DNA of 37,158 nt from an uncultured Planctomycetia bacterium (GCA_937952135.1 CALFYL010000163.1:1-37158); one strand, 5' to 3'; numbered from the stretch's first letter, positions 1-9,849 are shown. Translations and numbers: made by a program. Notes: a model not told the origin generated them from the letters alone.

Positions 1-39
1 GCTCGACCCAATTGCTCGACCCAGTTGCTCGCCCCAGTT
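1..39. repeat. Three tandem copies of a 13-bp unit
   Basis: Seen directly: gctcgacccaatt, gctcgacccagtt and gctcgccccagtt follow each other without spacers, and a fourth degenerate start (gctcagag) runs into the stop codon of the radical SAM gene at 42. The array may extend left of the window. It lies just past the 3' end of the minus-strand gene. No function is assigned. Confidence 0.85.
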
Positions 40-41
40 GC

Positions 42-1514
42 TCAGAGACCGCTCGAGACGCGGCGGAAGTGGAAGCCCATGACCGAGAGTTCGATCGCGA
101 CGCGCACTTGCCGGGGATCGCGCACGAGCGTGCTGGCCATCAGCCACCAATACGCGAGCCGTCCGCGGCGCCGCAGGCCGAACTCCCACAGGGAGCGAAG
201 GACGGCCTGCAAGTCGGCGCGCGTCAACTGCAGGCGCGGTCCGTGCGGCCGGTGCTGGCGCAGGAACGTGCGAACGCGACGGTAGTAGACCCGCGGCTCG
301 TAGAGACGGTTCATCAACTCGCGGTAACCGTTCTCCAGAAAGCCGCGCTCGAGCACGGTCTCGAAGTTCAGCACCGCCTGCGTGTTGTTGCCCTTGCTGC
401 GCTCGCGCAAGCGCCCTTCGCTCGAGAGCCTCGCGTGCAGCCGCGTCTTCGGCAGCGCCGTGAGAAGCCCGACCATGGCCGTGGCGACGCCCGAGGCCTG
501 AATGAACTCGAACTGGCGCTGGAACACGTCGCGCGGATCGTTGTCGAAGCCCACGATGAAGCCGCCCATCACCTCGAGCCCGGCGCGCTGGATCGTGCGG
601 ATGGACTCCACCAGGTCGCGGCCTTTGTTCTGCGACTTGCGGCACTCGGTCAGGCTCGCGATCAGCGGCGTCTCGATCCCCACGAAGACCTTCTTGAAGC
701 CCGCGGCCACCATCAGCCGCAGCATCTCGGCGTCGTCCGCAAGATTGACGGACGCCTCGGTCAAGAAGCCCATCTGCGCTCCCGTTCGCTCGCGCCACGC
801 GATCATCTCGCGCAGCACCGTTTTGGTGCGCTTCTTGTCGCCGATGAAGTTGTCGTCGACGACGAACACCATCTCGACCCAGCCGCGCACGCGCAGCGCC
901 TCGAGCTCGGCGATCAACCGCTCGGGCCGCTTCGTGCGCGGCACGCGGCCGTTCATCACGATGATGTCGCAGAACTCGCAGTCGTACGGGCAGCCGCGCG
1001 AGAACTGCACCGAGAGCGTGACGTAGCGGCGCAGGTCGACCAGGTCCCAGCGCGGAATCGGCGCGCGCGAGATGTCGGGGCGTTCGGCGGCGGCGTACGT
1101 TCGCTCCAGCGCCCCGCGCGTCATGTCGGCGACGAGCCGGTCGATCACATCCTCCGCCTCGCCCAGCACGAAGTGCCCGATCTCGGGGAAGTCGTCGTGG
1201 CCCGCGGTGAACAGCGGTCCGCCTCCGATGAGCACCTTGCCCAGCCGGTTGCAGCGCGCCGCGATCGCGCGCACGGAGTCGCTGTGCACGATCATCGCGC
1301 TCACCATCACGTAGTCGGCGCGCTCGATGTGTTCGTCGCGCAGCGCGGAGACGTTGAGGTCAACCAGCTCGAGCTCCCACTCGGGCGGCAGCATCGCCGC
1401 CACGGTCAGCAGGCCGAGCGGCGGGAACGCGCAACTCTTCGAGACGAAGCGCACGACGTGCTCGAAGCTCCAGAACGTCTCGGGATTCCGCGGCGCCAGC
1501 AACAAGACCCGCAT
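42..1514 (-). CDS. B12-binding domain radical SAM protein (DUF4070-like C-terminus)
   Basis: A 490-residue cobalamin-binding radical SAM enzyme. Residues about 1-135 form the B12-binding Rossmann-like domain. The radical SAM core carries C175-x3-C179-x2-C182 for the 4Fe-4S cluster, in the context SRGCPYDCEFCDI. The C-terminal third resembles the DUF4070 region of this family. Relatives include methylating and rearranging enzymes such as hopanoid-modifying HpnR/HpnJ, but the substrate cannot be read from sequence. The ATG at 1514 was chosen because GGAGG sits 7 nt upstream (fwd 1522-1526). The frame is open further upstream, but that extension lacks family character. It is transcribed alone, divergently from the membrane protein at 1885. 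Confidence 0.9.
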   Translation of the reverse strand: MRVLLLAPRNPETFWSFEHVVRFVSKSCAFPPLGLLTVAAMLPPEWELELVDLNVSALRDEHIERADYVMVSAMIVHSDSVRAIAARCNRLGKVLIGGGPLFTAGHDDFPEIGHFVLGEAEDVIDRLVADMTRGALERTYAAAERPDISRAPIPRWDLVDLRRYVTLSVQFSRGCPYDCEFCDIIVMNGRVPRTKRPERLIAELEALRVRGWVEMVFVVDDNFIGDKKRTKTVLREMIAWRERTGAQMGFLTEASVNLADDAEMLRLMVAAGFKKVFVGIETPLIASLTECRKSQNKGRDLVESIRTIQRAGLEVMGGFIVGFDNDPRDVFQRQFEFIQASGVATAMVGLLTALPKTRLHARLSSEGRLRERSKGNNTQAVLNFETVLERGFLENGYRELMNRLYEPRVYYRRVRTFLRQHRPHGPRLQLTRADLQAVLRSLWEFGLRRRGRLAYWWLMASTLVRDPRQVRVAIELSVMGFHFRRVSSGL

Positions 1515-1884
1515 GACGATGCCTCCTTCCGTTCGGTCGCGGCAGCCTGCGAAGAACGCATCGACAGCGCCGGACGACGTGGGCCAGAACCACGCCTGTC
1601 GAAATCTAGCTCCGAGCCGCCAGCTCGACGCGGCGAACACGCGCGCCGTCGCTCAAATACACAGAGCTCGGTACGACAGCGCCGCACTTCGACGAAGGAG
1701 CTGGCCGCGCGTGAACGCGGCCGTCCCTCGCCAGCCACCGGACCGTCGCCCCGCGCGGGAACCTGCGCGATCCGGCGCCGAAGCTGGCGAGACGCGACGA
1801 AACGCGACCGACCGCGCCAAAAACAAGTTCGTGAGACAGCGCCGAGCGGGCCGCCGGTTGACCCCCGCATGCACGCGGAGCACG
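1515..1884. other. 370-bp divergent intergenic region
   Basis: This gap separates the divergent radical SAM gene (-) and membrane-protein gene (+). Apart from the Shine-Dalgarno of the former, the only notable feature is a small AT-richer island near 1654-1664 (caaatacacag), which may belong to a minus-strand promoter. The open frames crossing it look like GC-rich shadow frames. I see no RNA gene or clear operator. Confidence 0.4.
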
Positions 1885-2568
1885 ATGGGCCGCGTGATCC
1901 CGCTCGACACCCACCGGCAGGCCCTGCGAGCGACGATGCCGTGGATGGTGCTCGCGCTCGGCCCGCTCGTGCTGTCGGTGGCGGCCCCGGCGCTGGCGGG
2001 GGTGTTCGCGGACGAGGCCGGCCCCGCGACGTGGATCGCGCGCGGCGCCTCGATGCTCGGGCTGGTCGGCTCGGCGGCGATGTTGATCGGCCTGCTGCAG
2101 CTCTCCCGCGCGCGCGCGTCGGGCCAGCGCCATCCGGCCGTCCTGCTTGCGTTCACCTTCTGGCTGGCGGAGTTCGTGGCGCGCATGTGGCCGCTGCAGG
2201 GCGGCGACGGCGGGCCCGGCGCGCTGCTCGGCATCCAACTGGTCGCCTCGAGCGCCGCGATGTGGAGCGCGTCCACCGGCGTGATCTGGATCTTGCGCCG
2301 CCAGCAAGCGGGCGGCGCCATCACCTCCTGGCGCCGCGCGCGGCTCGCGTTCACCGCACTCACGCTGGCGCTCGCACTCGCGGTGGCCGTCGCGCGCGGT
2401 TTCGCGCCCGAGCGCGAACTCTGGTCGTGGATCGGCTCGACCCGTTTTGCCCCGTCTCTCGCGTGGATCGCCTTCGCCGCGCCGTGGGTTCTGCTCGTGC
2501 TCGCCGTCCGTTCGTCGCTGCGCTGGCTCGGCCGCGCGCGCTCGACGGCGGAGATCCTGGCGCGCTGA
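1885..2568 (+). CDS. Six-helix integral membrane protein of unknown function
   Basis: This 227-residue protein is almost entirely hydrophobic, with about six predicted membrane segments. They begin at PWMVLALGPLVLSVAA (about 18-38) and end at LAWIAFAAPWVLLVLAV. Short arginine-rich loops such as RRQQAGG and RRAR lie between them, consistent with cytoplasmic loops. I recognise no family motif. The ATG at 1885 is the best-placed start. A second ATG at 1936 would remove only the polar N-terminus and keep all helices. A short tandem repeat follows the stop. It faces away from the radical SAM gene, so joint function is not implied. Confidence 0.65.
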   Translation: MGRVIPLDTHRQALRATMPWMVLALGPLVLSVAAPALAGVFADEAGPATWIARGASMLGLVGSAAMLIGLLQLSRARASGQRHPAVLLAFTFWLAEFVARMWPLQGGDGGPGALLGIQLVASSAAMWSASTGVIWILRRQQAGGAITSWRRARLAFTALTLALALAVAVARGFAPERELWSWIGSTRFAPSLAWIAFAAPWVLLVLAVRSSLRWLGRARSTAEILAR

Positions 2569-2574
2569 CGCGAA

Positions 2575-2624
2575 GGTCCTGAACGAGGCCCTGAACGAGG
2601 CACTGCAACAAGGCCCTGCGACAG
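2575..2624. repeat. Degenerate tandem repeat, 12-13 bp unit, four copies
   Basis: Seen directly: ggtcctgaacga, ggccctgaacga, ggcactgcaacaa and ggccctgcgacag in a row, starting 6 nt after the stop at 2568. It resembles the arrays at 1-39 and 30587-30638 in unit length and in its position just behind a stop codon. Confidence 0.7.
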
Positions 2625-2725
2625 AGCGCCGCAGGAGAGAGTTCGCACTGCCCGAAGGCGCCGATAGACTCTCCGCCCCCATTTTCCGCCGCGAACTCCC
2701 AGGGCCCGAGGGGCCAGCCCCCGTC

Positions 2726-3199
2726 ATGTCGGTCTTCGAACAACTCCAACGTCTCTCGGACGCGCGTTTCCTCTCGATCTACGAGTCGCTGGCCCAGAAC
2801 GGCTTCGGCCCGCTGGACGGCGAGGTCGCGAAGCTCCTCAAGTACCGTCCGCAGGCGATCCGCGGCGTGCCCATGGCGCAGCGCGCGAAGCGGGCGCGCG
2901 GCCTGCTCACGTCCAAGCACAACTCCGAGATGTGCTACGAGCTGTTCGGCGCGTACTTGATCGCGCGGCACCGCGAGCTGGTGACCGGCTTCCTCGAAGC
3001 GACGGGCGTGAAGCACCAGGACGGCATGCTCGAGGATCTCGACCACAACAAACCCGACGCGGCGAAGATCGACGCGGCGGTGGCGGAGCTCGACACGAAG
3101 TTCGATCCCGAGGACGTGACGCTGTACCTCGCGCTGTGCGCGGAGCAGTGGCCGCAGACGCCGGAACTCGCGGCGCTGTGGCGCAAGCGCGCGGGCTGA
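2726..3199 (+). CDS. Small soluble protein of unknown function
   Basis: A 157-residue protein starting MSVFEQLQRLSDARF at the ATG at 2726. It is predicted mainly alpha-helical and charged, with no signal peptide or membrane segment. A basic central stretch (PMAQRAKRARGLLTSKHN) precedes an acidic helix pair (AAVAELDTKFDPEDV). The family is not recognised. The frame is open upstream through the repeat tract, but that extension looks like non-coding arginine-rich translation. It converges on mutM with 19 bp between stop codons. Confidence 0.6.
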   Translation: MSVFEQLQRLSDARFLSIYESLAQNGFGPLDGEVAKLLKYRPQAIRGVPMAQRAKRARGLLTSKHNSEMCYELFGAYLIARHRELVTGFLEATGVKHQDGMLEDLDHNKPDAAKIDAAVAELDTKFDPEDVTLYLALCAEQWPQTPELAALWRKRAG

Positions 3200-3218
3200 G
3201 CGCGCGCGAGCGACCCAC

Positions 3219-4067
3219 TCACGTTTGGCGGCGAACTCGCGGCCGCGGCTGGCACTTCGGGCAGACGTGCGTGCCCCGCTGCCCGACGACGAGGCGCACG
3301 ATCGTGGCGCCGCACGCGCGGCACGGCTCGCCGCCGCGGCCGTAGACCTTGAACTGGTGCTGGTACGAACCGGGGTTGCCCTCGGGCGTGCGGTAGAACG
3401 CGTCGAAGCTCGAACCTTCGCGTTCGACGGCCTCGGCGAGCGTCGCGCGGATCTCGCGCTGCAACGCGCCCGCTTGCTCGCGCGCGACGCGCTGCGAGTT
3501 CGTGAGCGGATGGAGGCGCGCGCGGAACAGCGCCTCGTCGACGTAGATGTTGCCCAGGCCCGCGAGGAAGCTCTGATCGAGCAACAGCGGCTTGAGGGCG
3601 CGGCGCCGCGCGCGGAGCGCCTCGAACAGCCATTCGGCGGTGAACTCTTCGCCCAGCGGCTCGGGACCGAGCGCGCTCAACTCGCGCCGGACGTCGGGCG
3701 TGTACACGAGCCGGCCGAACTTGCGCACGTCGATGAAGTGGAACGCGCGCCCGTCGTCGAGCTCGAGCCGCACCTTCGAGAACTTGCCCGGGTTCCAGTC
3801 CGCGCCCTCGACGTGCATGCGTCCGGTCATGCGCAGGTGTCCGAGCAGCGCGCCCGCCGCCGCACCCGCGCGCGAGAGAGCGAACACGATGTACTTCGCG
3901 CGCCGCTCGACGCTCTCGATGCGCGCGCCGACCACCGCGCGCTCGAAGCTCGCGACGCGCCCGCCGACCGTGCGCGGCCAGCTCACTTCGCTCGCGCGCA
4001 CGACGCGCCCCACGAGGTGCGGCCGGATCAGGCGCGCGACGGTCTCGACCTCCGGGAGTTCGGGCAC
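3219..4067 (-). CDS. mutM: Formamidopyrimidine-DNA glycosylase (Fpg/MutM)
   Basis: A bifunctional base-excision repair glycosylase/AP lyase removing 8-oxoguanine and formamidopyrimidines. The 282-residue length is normal for the family. The N-terminus MPELPEVETV supplies the catalytic Pro2 and Glu3, the conserved Lys58 lies in RRAKYIVFAL, and the helix-two-turn-helix contains GLGNIYVDEALFRARLHP. The C-terminal zinc finger is intact: CRAC, about 19 residues, then CPKC, with the QRGTHVC loop that contacts DNA. The start is fixed by the MPELPE motif. It sits 13 nt downstream of the DUF983 gene on the same strand, so the two are probably co-transcribed. Confidence 0.97.
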   Translation of the reverse strand: MPELPEVETVARLIRPHLVGRVVRASEVSWPRTVGGRVASFERAVVGARIESVERRAKYIVFALSRAGAAAGALLGHLRMTGRMHVEGADWNPGKFSKVRLELDDGRAFHFIDVRKFGRLVYTPDVRRELSALGPEPLGEEFTAEWLFEALRARRRALKPLLLDQSFLAGLGNIYVDEALFRARLHPLTNSQRVAREQAGALQREIRATLAEAVEREGSSFDAFYRTPEGNPGSYQHQFKVYGRGGEPCRACGATIVRLVVGQRGTHVCPKCQPRPRVRRQT

Positions 4068-4080
4068 GCGTGCAAGCTAC

Positions 4081-4494
4081 CTAACGCGGCCTCGCCCACC
4101 ACTCGCGGTTGGAGACGTCGGTGACGTATTCGACCGCGGTCCACAGCGCCATCGAGAGCGGCAGGAACGCGTAGCAGAAGGCGACCACGAGCGGCACGCC
4201 GAAGGCGAGCGAGGCGGTCTGGCCCCAGTCCGTGAGGAAGAACACCGCGAAGAACACGAGCGCGGCGAAGAACTGCGAGACCGTCGCGCCGAGGTACATC
4301 GAACCGAGCTCGGCGCCGTCCTCGCGCCGGTAGATCAGCCCGCAGTGTTCGCAGCGCTCGCACAGGCGCGCCCAGCGCTCGAACAGCCGCCCGAGTCCGC
4401 ACTGCGGACAGGCGTGGCGGAGCGCGCGGCCCAGACAGGGCCGCAGGATGCGCCTCACGTCGGGCGCGCTCCATCGTTCGCTCTTGCGCAGCAT
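4081..4494 (-). CDS. DUF983 family membrane protein with zinc ribbon
   Basis: A 137-residue protein. The N-terminal half has two CxxC pairs (CPQCGLGRLFERW and CEHCGLIY) likely binding one zinc. The C-terminal half has two membrane segments (FFAALVFFAVFFLTDW and LAFGVPLVVAFCYAFLPLSMALW). Spacing and the GLGRLF signature match DUF983. The biochemical role of the family is unsettled; members often lie near respiratory or nucleotide-related genes. It is the upstream gene of a probable two-gene unit with mutM. The 245-bp gap to the porin stop contains a strong hairpin, which separates the two transcripts. Confidence 0.85.
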   Translation of the reverse strand: MLRKSERWSAPDVRRILRPCLGRALRHACPQCGLGRLFERWARLCERCEHCGLIYRREDGAELGSMYLGATVSQFFAALVFFAVFFLTDWGQTASLAFGVPLVVAFCYAFLPLSMALWTAVEYVTDVSNREWWARPR

Positions 4495-4688
4495 CGACCT
4501 GCTGCGCTTCTAACACAGGCGCCCGCACCTTGCAGGCGGAGCGGCGCGCCGAGAAAAAAGAGCGCCGCGCCGCCCCGACCGACGTCGTGGGACGGCGGCG
4601 GAACGGCGCGACGGCTTCTCTGGCGGCCTTCGACTCTCTTGTCCGATCTCTCTCGGGACCCCCCCGAAGGCGCGTGGGGGTTGCTGCT

Positions 4689-4713
4689 GGCGAGCGCGCA
4701 GGACGCGCTCGCC
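4689..4713 (-). terminator. Perfect 10-bp hairpin behind the porin gene
   Basis: Seen directly: ggcgagcgcg (4689-4698) and cgcgctcgcc (4704-4713) are perfect inverted arms around a 5-nt loop, 26 nt past the porin stop. There is no T tract, so it may act as a Rho-independent-like or 3'-stabilising hairpin; that is inference. Confidence 0.6.
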
Positions 4714-4739
4714 GAGTTTCCGTGGCGACGCTCGCGCGA

Positions 4740-5843
4740 TCAGAACGCGCCGTTCGGGAACGCGCTGCCGAGCGAGAGGCCGACCTGGAGGATCAGGCCG
4801 TCGTCGACATCGTTGTCGAGCTGCGACACGTTGACCTGCCACTTGGCGGCGTGGCCCTGGACGTAGTAGTTCAGGCCCGCGCCGACTTGCGTCGTCTCGA
4901 GCGAGTCGTCGAGGTCCTGGAAGCGCGCGAGCACTTCCCATTCATCGGTGACGCGGTAGCCGAAGGTCGCCGTGAACGGCGTCGCTTCCTCGCCGGCGGT
5001 GAGGCCCATCATCGTCGCGAGGCCTTCGCCCATGTCCATCAACTCGGCGTGCACCGAGAAGGCATCCATCGTGGCGTAGGCGTCGAACACCAGCGCGTTG
5101 ACGTCGTCCGCGACGCCGTCGTCGAAGTAGCCCAGTCCGAACGTCGCGTCGAAGCCCTCGGCGCCGAGCGCGCCTTCGCGCTGCTTCGCGCCTTCGCCGA
5201 CCTTGTACTCGCCGCGGGCGACGATGCCGAGCTCGTCACCGGAGCCGTCGGCGCCGTTCTGCGCCGCGAGCTTGACGTGGAAGGCGTCGAAGTCGCCCAC
5301 GACGGCCGCGCCGGCTTGGTAGACGTCGAACATCTGGCCCAGACGCGTGCGGTCGATGAAGGCGAGCTTGCCTTCGTCGAGCATGCTCGAGTTGAGCACC
5401 GGGCAACGGAAGTTGCCGAAGTAGAGGTTCACTCCGTCGGTGAGCGGAGCGCGCGCCCAGGCGTCGCGCACGTTCATGGCGCCCGGAGCGCCGCCGGCGA
5501 TCGGCGGGAAGTCGACGGCGTCGGAGCCGTCGGCGCGGATGAACACTTCGTAGTTGCCGATGTGGCCGCGGGCCCAGAGCGAGGCGTCCTGCAGACGGAA
5601 GCCGCCGAGGTCTGTGCCCGGCGCGGGTTGGTAGATGTCGTCGCTCGAGGTGGCGTAGCTCGAACGCAGCAGGTAGCCGATGTCGACGCCCTGCTGGGTG
5701 TTCTGCGCGGTCAGCGCGGCCTCGAGGCGCTCGAGGTCGGTCGAGAGGCGGTCGTAGTCGGACTTGGTTTCGCCACCGGCGTGGGCGGCGGCGGCGAGCA
5801 TCGCGCAGGCGGCGAGCCGGACGAGTTGAGTGCGTTGGGACAT
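4740..5843 (-). CDS. Outer-membrane porin, phosphate-selective (OprO/OprP)-like
   Basis: A 367-residue predicted beta-barrel porin. The N-terminal signal peptide (LVRLAACAMLAAAAHAGG) is followed by a short coiled-coil-like segment (YDRLSTDLERLEAALTAQN). The barrel has alternating amphipathic strands and the family-like stretch VRDAWARAPLTDGVNLYFGNFRCPVLNSSML...FIDRTRLGQ, and it ends in GLSLGSAFPNGAF with a terminal phenylalanine, as usual for barrels. Family assignment rests on these motifs; substrate is unknown. The ATG at 5843 was chosen for the signal peptide. A sigma-54 promoter (5938-5953) and a dyad (6014-6051) lie upstream, next to an NtrC-type regulator gene. This suggests inducible expression by that two-component system. 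No clear Shine-Dalgarno is visible. Confidence 0.8.
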   Translation of the reverse strand: MSQRTQLVRLAACAMLAAAAHAGGETKSDYDRLSTDLERLEAALTAQNTQQGVDIGYLLRSSYATSSDDIYQPAPGTDLGGFRLQDASLWARGHIGNYEVFIRADGSDAVDFPPIAGGAPGAMNVRDAWARAPLTDGVNLYFGNFRCPVLNSSMLDEGKLAFIDRTRLGQMFDVYQAGAAVVGDFDAFHVKLAAQNGADGSGDELGIVARGEYKVGEGAKQREGALGAEGFDATFGLGYFDDGVADDVNALVFDAYATMDAFSVHAELMDMGEGLATMMGLTAGEEATPFTATFGYRVTDEWEVLARFQDLDDSLETTQVGAGLNYYVQGHAAKWQVNVSQLDNDVDDGLILQVGLSLGSAFPNGAF

Positions 5844-5937
5844 GTGGGACGAGAGAAGAGAGTCGTTGGAAGATCGGGGACAGCCCCTAGGGCGGGGCCG
5901 AGCGCGAGCGAGAGAAGGCCGCGCTACGCCACGTAAA

Positions 5938-5953
5938 GGCAACGTCCGTGCCG
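5938..5953 (-). promoter_or_regulatory. Sigma-54 (-24/-12) promoter for the porin gene
   Basis: On the minus strand the sequence is CGGCACGGACGTTGCC. Against the known consensus TGGCACG-N4-TTGCW it matches all core positions except the first T and last W. The essential GG and GC are exactly 10 nt apart. A start site about 12 nt downstream would leave a leader of roughly 85 nt before the porin ATG. Confidence 0.75.
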
Positions 5954-6013
5954 TTGGCGGGGCAGGTAGCCCACGCGGTCCCGCGCCCGGGAGAAGGTGT
6001 CGGCGCTGTCAGA

Positions 6014-6051
6014 CGCATACGCCCTATGCCCCGGAGCGGAAGGCGTATGCG
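6014..6051. promoter_or_regulatory. Inverted repeat, likely enhancer site for the NtrC-type regulator
   Basis: CGCATACGCC (6014-6023) and GGCGTATGCG (6042-6051) are perfect 10-bp inverted arms separated by 18 nt; a third related half-site (ctatgcc) lies inside. The dyad is about 60-100 bp upstream of the sigma-54 promoter, the usual place for an enhancer-binding protein site. It also lies 86 nt behind the regulator's stop codon, so a terminator role cannot be excluded, but there is no T tract. Confidence 0.6.
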
Positions 6052-6136
6052 CCCCCCCGGGCGGCCCACCGGGGAGACGGGCGGCCGCCTCGGCGCCAGC
6101 GCGGCGGCTTTCCACCCGGCGCCCGCCCGAGGCCCG

Positions 6137-7501
<1,365 letters not shown>

Positions 7502-7504
7502 GGT

Positions 7505-8938
7505 TCAGTGCGCCTCGGGCAGCTCGATGGTGAAGACCGCGCCGCGGCCGGGGAGGTTCGCGGCGCGCAGTTCGCCGCCGTGCGCGCGGATCAGACCGTA
7601 GGAGATCGACAACCCCAAGCCGTTGCCTTGCGTGGTCGTGAAGAAGGGATCGAAGATGCGCGAGAGGTTCTCGGGCGAGATGCCGGGGCCTTGGTCGCAC
7701 ACTTCGATGCGCGCCCAGCGCTCGCCCGCGCGTTCGAAACGCTTCGCGCGCAACGTGACGCGTCCGTGGCCGTCCATCGCGGTCGCCGCGTTCATCATCA
7801 GGTTGAGGAGCACCTGCTCGAGCCGTCCGCGCTCCGCTGCGACCGAAATCGGCTTCGCGAGCCCCTCGACGGAGATTTCGACGCCGCCGAAGGCCTTGGT
7901 GTAGCCCACGAGCTTCGACACGCGGTCGATCGAGTCCGCGAGGTCGGCTTGGCCTTGCTCGACGCCCGGGCGCGAGAAGCTCAGCAAGTCGCGCACGATG
8001 TCGCGGATCCGCTCGAACCCGTGGCGCACCTCGCCGAGATAGCGCGTGCGCTGCTCTTGCGTGATCGTCGGACGGTCGAGCAGCGAGAGGTAGTTGCCGA
8101 TCCCCTCGAGCGGGTTGTTGATCTCGTGCGCGACCCCGGCGGTGAGCAGGCCGAGCGACGAGAGGCGCTCCGCGATCGCGAGCTGGCGTTCCATGGCGCG
8201 CTCGCGCGTGACGTCGCGCAGCGAGAGCTCGACCACGCGTTCGTCGACGAGGTCGATGCCGGCCATGCGCACGTCGAGGATGCGTTCCGCGCCGTCGGCG
8301 GCGCGCGCGCGGAGCTCGCGGGCCGCGATGGCCCGACCGGGCTGCGCGACCGCGTCGTCCATGCTGCGCTTGAGCTCCTCGAAGCCCTCCGCCGACAGGC
8401 ACTTCGCGAGCGGCGCGTCGCCGAGCAACGCGGCCGCCTGGCGGTTGCGCTCGCGGATCGATCCGTCGCGCGGGTCGACGATCACGATCGCGTCGGCGGC
8501 GCTCTCGGTCAGCGCCTTCCACTTCGCGCCCTCGCGTCGGATCGCGATCACGTACTGGTCGGTTTCCTCGGCGCGAAAGGCCCACAAGCGGCGGCGCACG
8601 AGCACCGCGAGCGCGAGTGTTCCGACCAGCAGCGCCGCGCCGAGCACCGCGATCACGGCGTCGAATTGCGCGCGCAGCGCGTCGATCCATTCGGCGGCCT
8701 CGGGCGCCCGCGCGCGAACGGCGTCGAGCGCCTCGTCGCGGGCGTGGAGCGCCCACAGCACGGCCGCGGCCGCCGAAAGCGCGATGAAGGCGCCGAGAAG
8801 CGCGCTGCGCCACGGCCAGAAGCGGCGCGGACGCGCGGTGAAGGGCGTGTCGAGGAGCGGGCCGCCGTTCACGGGACCGGGGTTCGCGCGGCCGTTCGGC
8901 GCGGACGGGCGGCCCGTTTCGAAGTGCGAGTCGTTCAC
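7505..8938 (-). CDS. Membrane-bound PAS sensor histidine kinase
   Basis: 477 residues from a GTG start at 8938 that overlaps the stop of the preceding gene (GTGA). There are two membrane segments (about 44-64 and 94-114) enclosing a short extracytoplasmic loop. A PAS domain follows (about 138-245, ALTESAADAIVIVDPRDGSI). The dimerisation/phosphoacceptor helix has His271 (GVAHEINNPLEGIGNYL). The HATPase domain shows N box NLMMNAATAM, G1 DQGPGIS, F box FDPFFTTT and G2 GNGLGLSI. The HEINNPL type pairs with NtrC-like regulators, and the cognate regulator is the next gene. The start choice rests on the overlap; an upstream open frame exists but reads as shadow sequence. Confidence 0.95.
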   Translation of the reverse strand: MNDSHFETGRPSAPNGRANPGPVNGGPLLDTPFTARPRRFWPWRSALLGAFIALSAAAAVLWALHARDEALDAVRARAPEAAEWIDALRAQFDAVIAVLGAALLVGTLALAVLVRRRLWAFRAEETDQYVIAIRREGAKWKALTESAADAIVIVDPRDGSIRERNRQAAALLGDAPLAKCLSAEGFEELKRSMDDAVAQPGRAIAARELRARAADGAERILDVRMAGIDLVDERVVELSLRDVTRERAMERQLAIAERLSSLGLLTAGVAHEINNPLEGIGNYLSLLDRPTITQEQRTRYLGEVRHGFERIRDIVRDLLSFSRPGVEQGQADLADSIDRVSKLVGYTKAFGGVEISVEGLAKPISVAAERGRLEQVLLNLMMNAATAMDGHGRVTLRAKRFERAGERWARIEVCDQGPGISPENLSRIFDPFFTTTQGNGLGLSISYGLIRAHGGELRAANLPGRGAVFTIELPEAH

Positions 8939-9849
8939 GACCGTCGGCGCAGCGAAATCTGCACCTGGGCGCGCTCGAGGGCGCCGACCTCGAGCACTTG
9001 GTTGCCGCGGCCGAGGTGCTCGTCCTGGGCGAACACGCGCACCGTGCCCGGCTTCACGAAACGGATCGTGGCGCGCCCGGCGTGGTCCGTGACGCCCCGC
9101 GGTTCGCCGCCGCGCTCGCAGCGCGCGCGCAACGCGACGTTCGGCGCCGGCCGGCCGGCGTCGTCGGTGACCTGCACGTCGACCTCGACGAGCGCGAAGG
9201 GGATCTCGATGCGCTCGCGGAGCGCGGCGTCGGCCGCGAGCTCCACGGCGCGTTCGGGGAGCAGCGGCCATTCGGCGCCGCCGACGCGGATCGCCCAGGC
9301 GCCGGCCTCGACGGCCGAGAACGTGGCCAGACCGCTCAGGTCCGTGGGCTCTTCGAGCGTCGCGCGCCCGCCGCGCGCGAGGTGCACGGGAAACTCGGCC
9401 AGCGGAGCGCCCGCGGCGTCGACGATTTCCACCTGGAGGCTTCCGACGAGCGCCGCGGGTGTGGGCGCGGCGGCCGGCTGCGCGGCGGAGGCGTTCTCGG
9501 ACTTCGTAGTGGCGGGCCGCGTAATTTCCGCGGGCGAGGGCGCGCGCACTCCGGAGGCGGCCGGCGCCGTGTCGCGGGCGACCGCAGCGTCCGCCGTGGC
9601 CGCTTGTTCGAGGTCCGCGGTCGGCGCTTCGGCGGCCAGCCACCACCAGCCGGCGACGAGCAGCGCCGCGACGGCGGCCAGGGCCACCACGAGCGCACGA
9701 CCTCGCCGATGCTGGCGCGCCGGCCCCCGCCCCCGAGCCCGCCCCCGGGTTCGCCCCAGTGCTCGCCCCTGCTCGCGGCGAGGCTCGCGCTCGAATCCGA
9801 GTTCGAGTGGGCGCCACGAGTTGCGCGGCGTGGAAGATTGTTCGCTCAT
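8935..9849 (-). CDS. Single-pass membrane protein with Ig-like/carboxypeptidase-regulatory-like domains
   Basis: 304 residues. A basic cytoplasmic N-terminus (many RGRARG-type runs) precedes one membrane helix (ALVVALAAVAALLVAGWWWLA). An Ala/Pro/Thr-rich linker leads to two beta-sandwich-like repeats: SLQVEIVDAAGAPLAEFPVHL...DLSGLATFSAVEAG and VEVDVQVTDDAGRPAPNVALRA...DHAGRATIRFVKPG. These resemble carboxypeptidase-regulatory-like domains. It is the first gene of an operon with the kinase (4-nt GTGA overlap) and the regulator. I infer an accessory role, perhaps in envelope sensing. The ATG at 9849 is preferred; ATGs at 9870 and 9876 are possible, and none has a good ribosome-binding site. Confidence 0.75.
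   Translation of the reverse strand: MSEQSSTPRNSWRPLELGFEREPRREQGRALGRTRGRARGRGPARQHRRGRALVVALAAVAALLVAGWWWLAAEAPTADLEQAATADAAVARDTAPAASGVRAPSPAEITRPATTKSENASAAQPAAAPTPAALVGSLQVEIVDAAGAPLAEFPVHLARGGRATLEEPTDLSGLATFSAVEAGAWAIRVGGAEWPLLPERAVELAADAALRERIEIPFALVEVDVQVTDDAGRPAPNVALRARCERGGEPRGVTDHAGRATIRFVKPGTVRVFAQDEHLGRGNQVLEVGALERAQVQISLRRRS

Noticed and set aside
12..2582. An 856-codon plus-strand open frame opposite the radical SAM gene
   Set aside because: Arg/His/Ala-rich translation without motifs; it is the GC-driven shadow of the real gene on the other strand, which has a good start and cluster motif.
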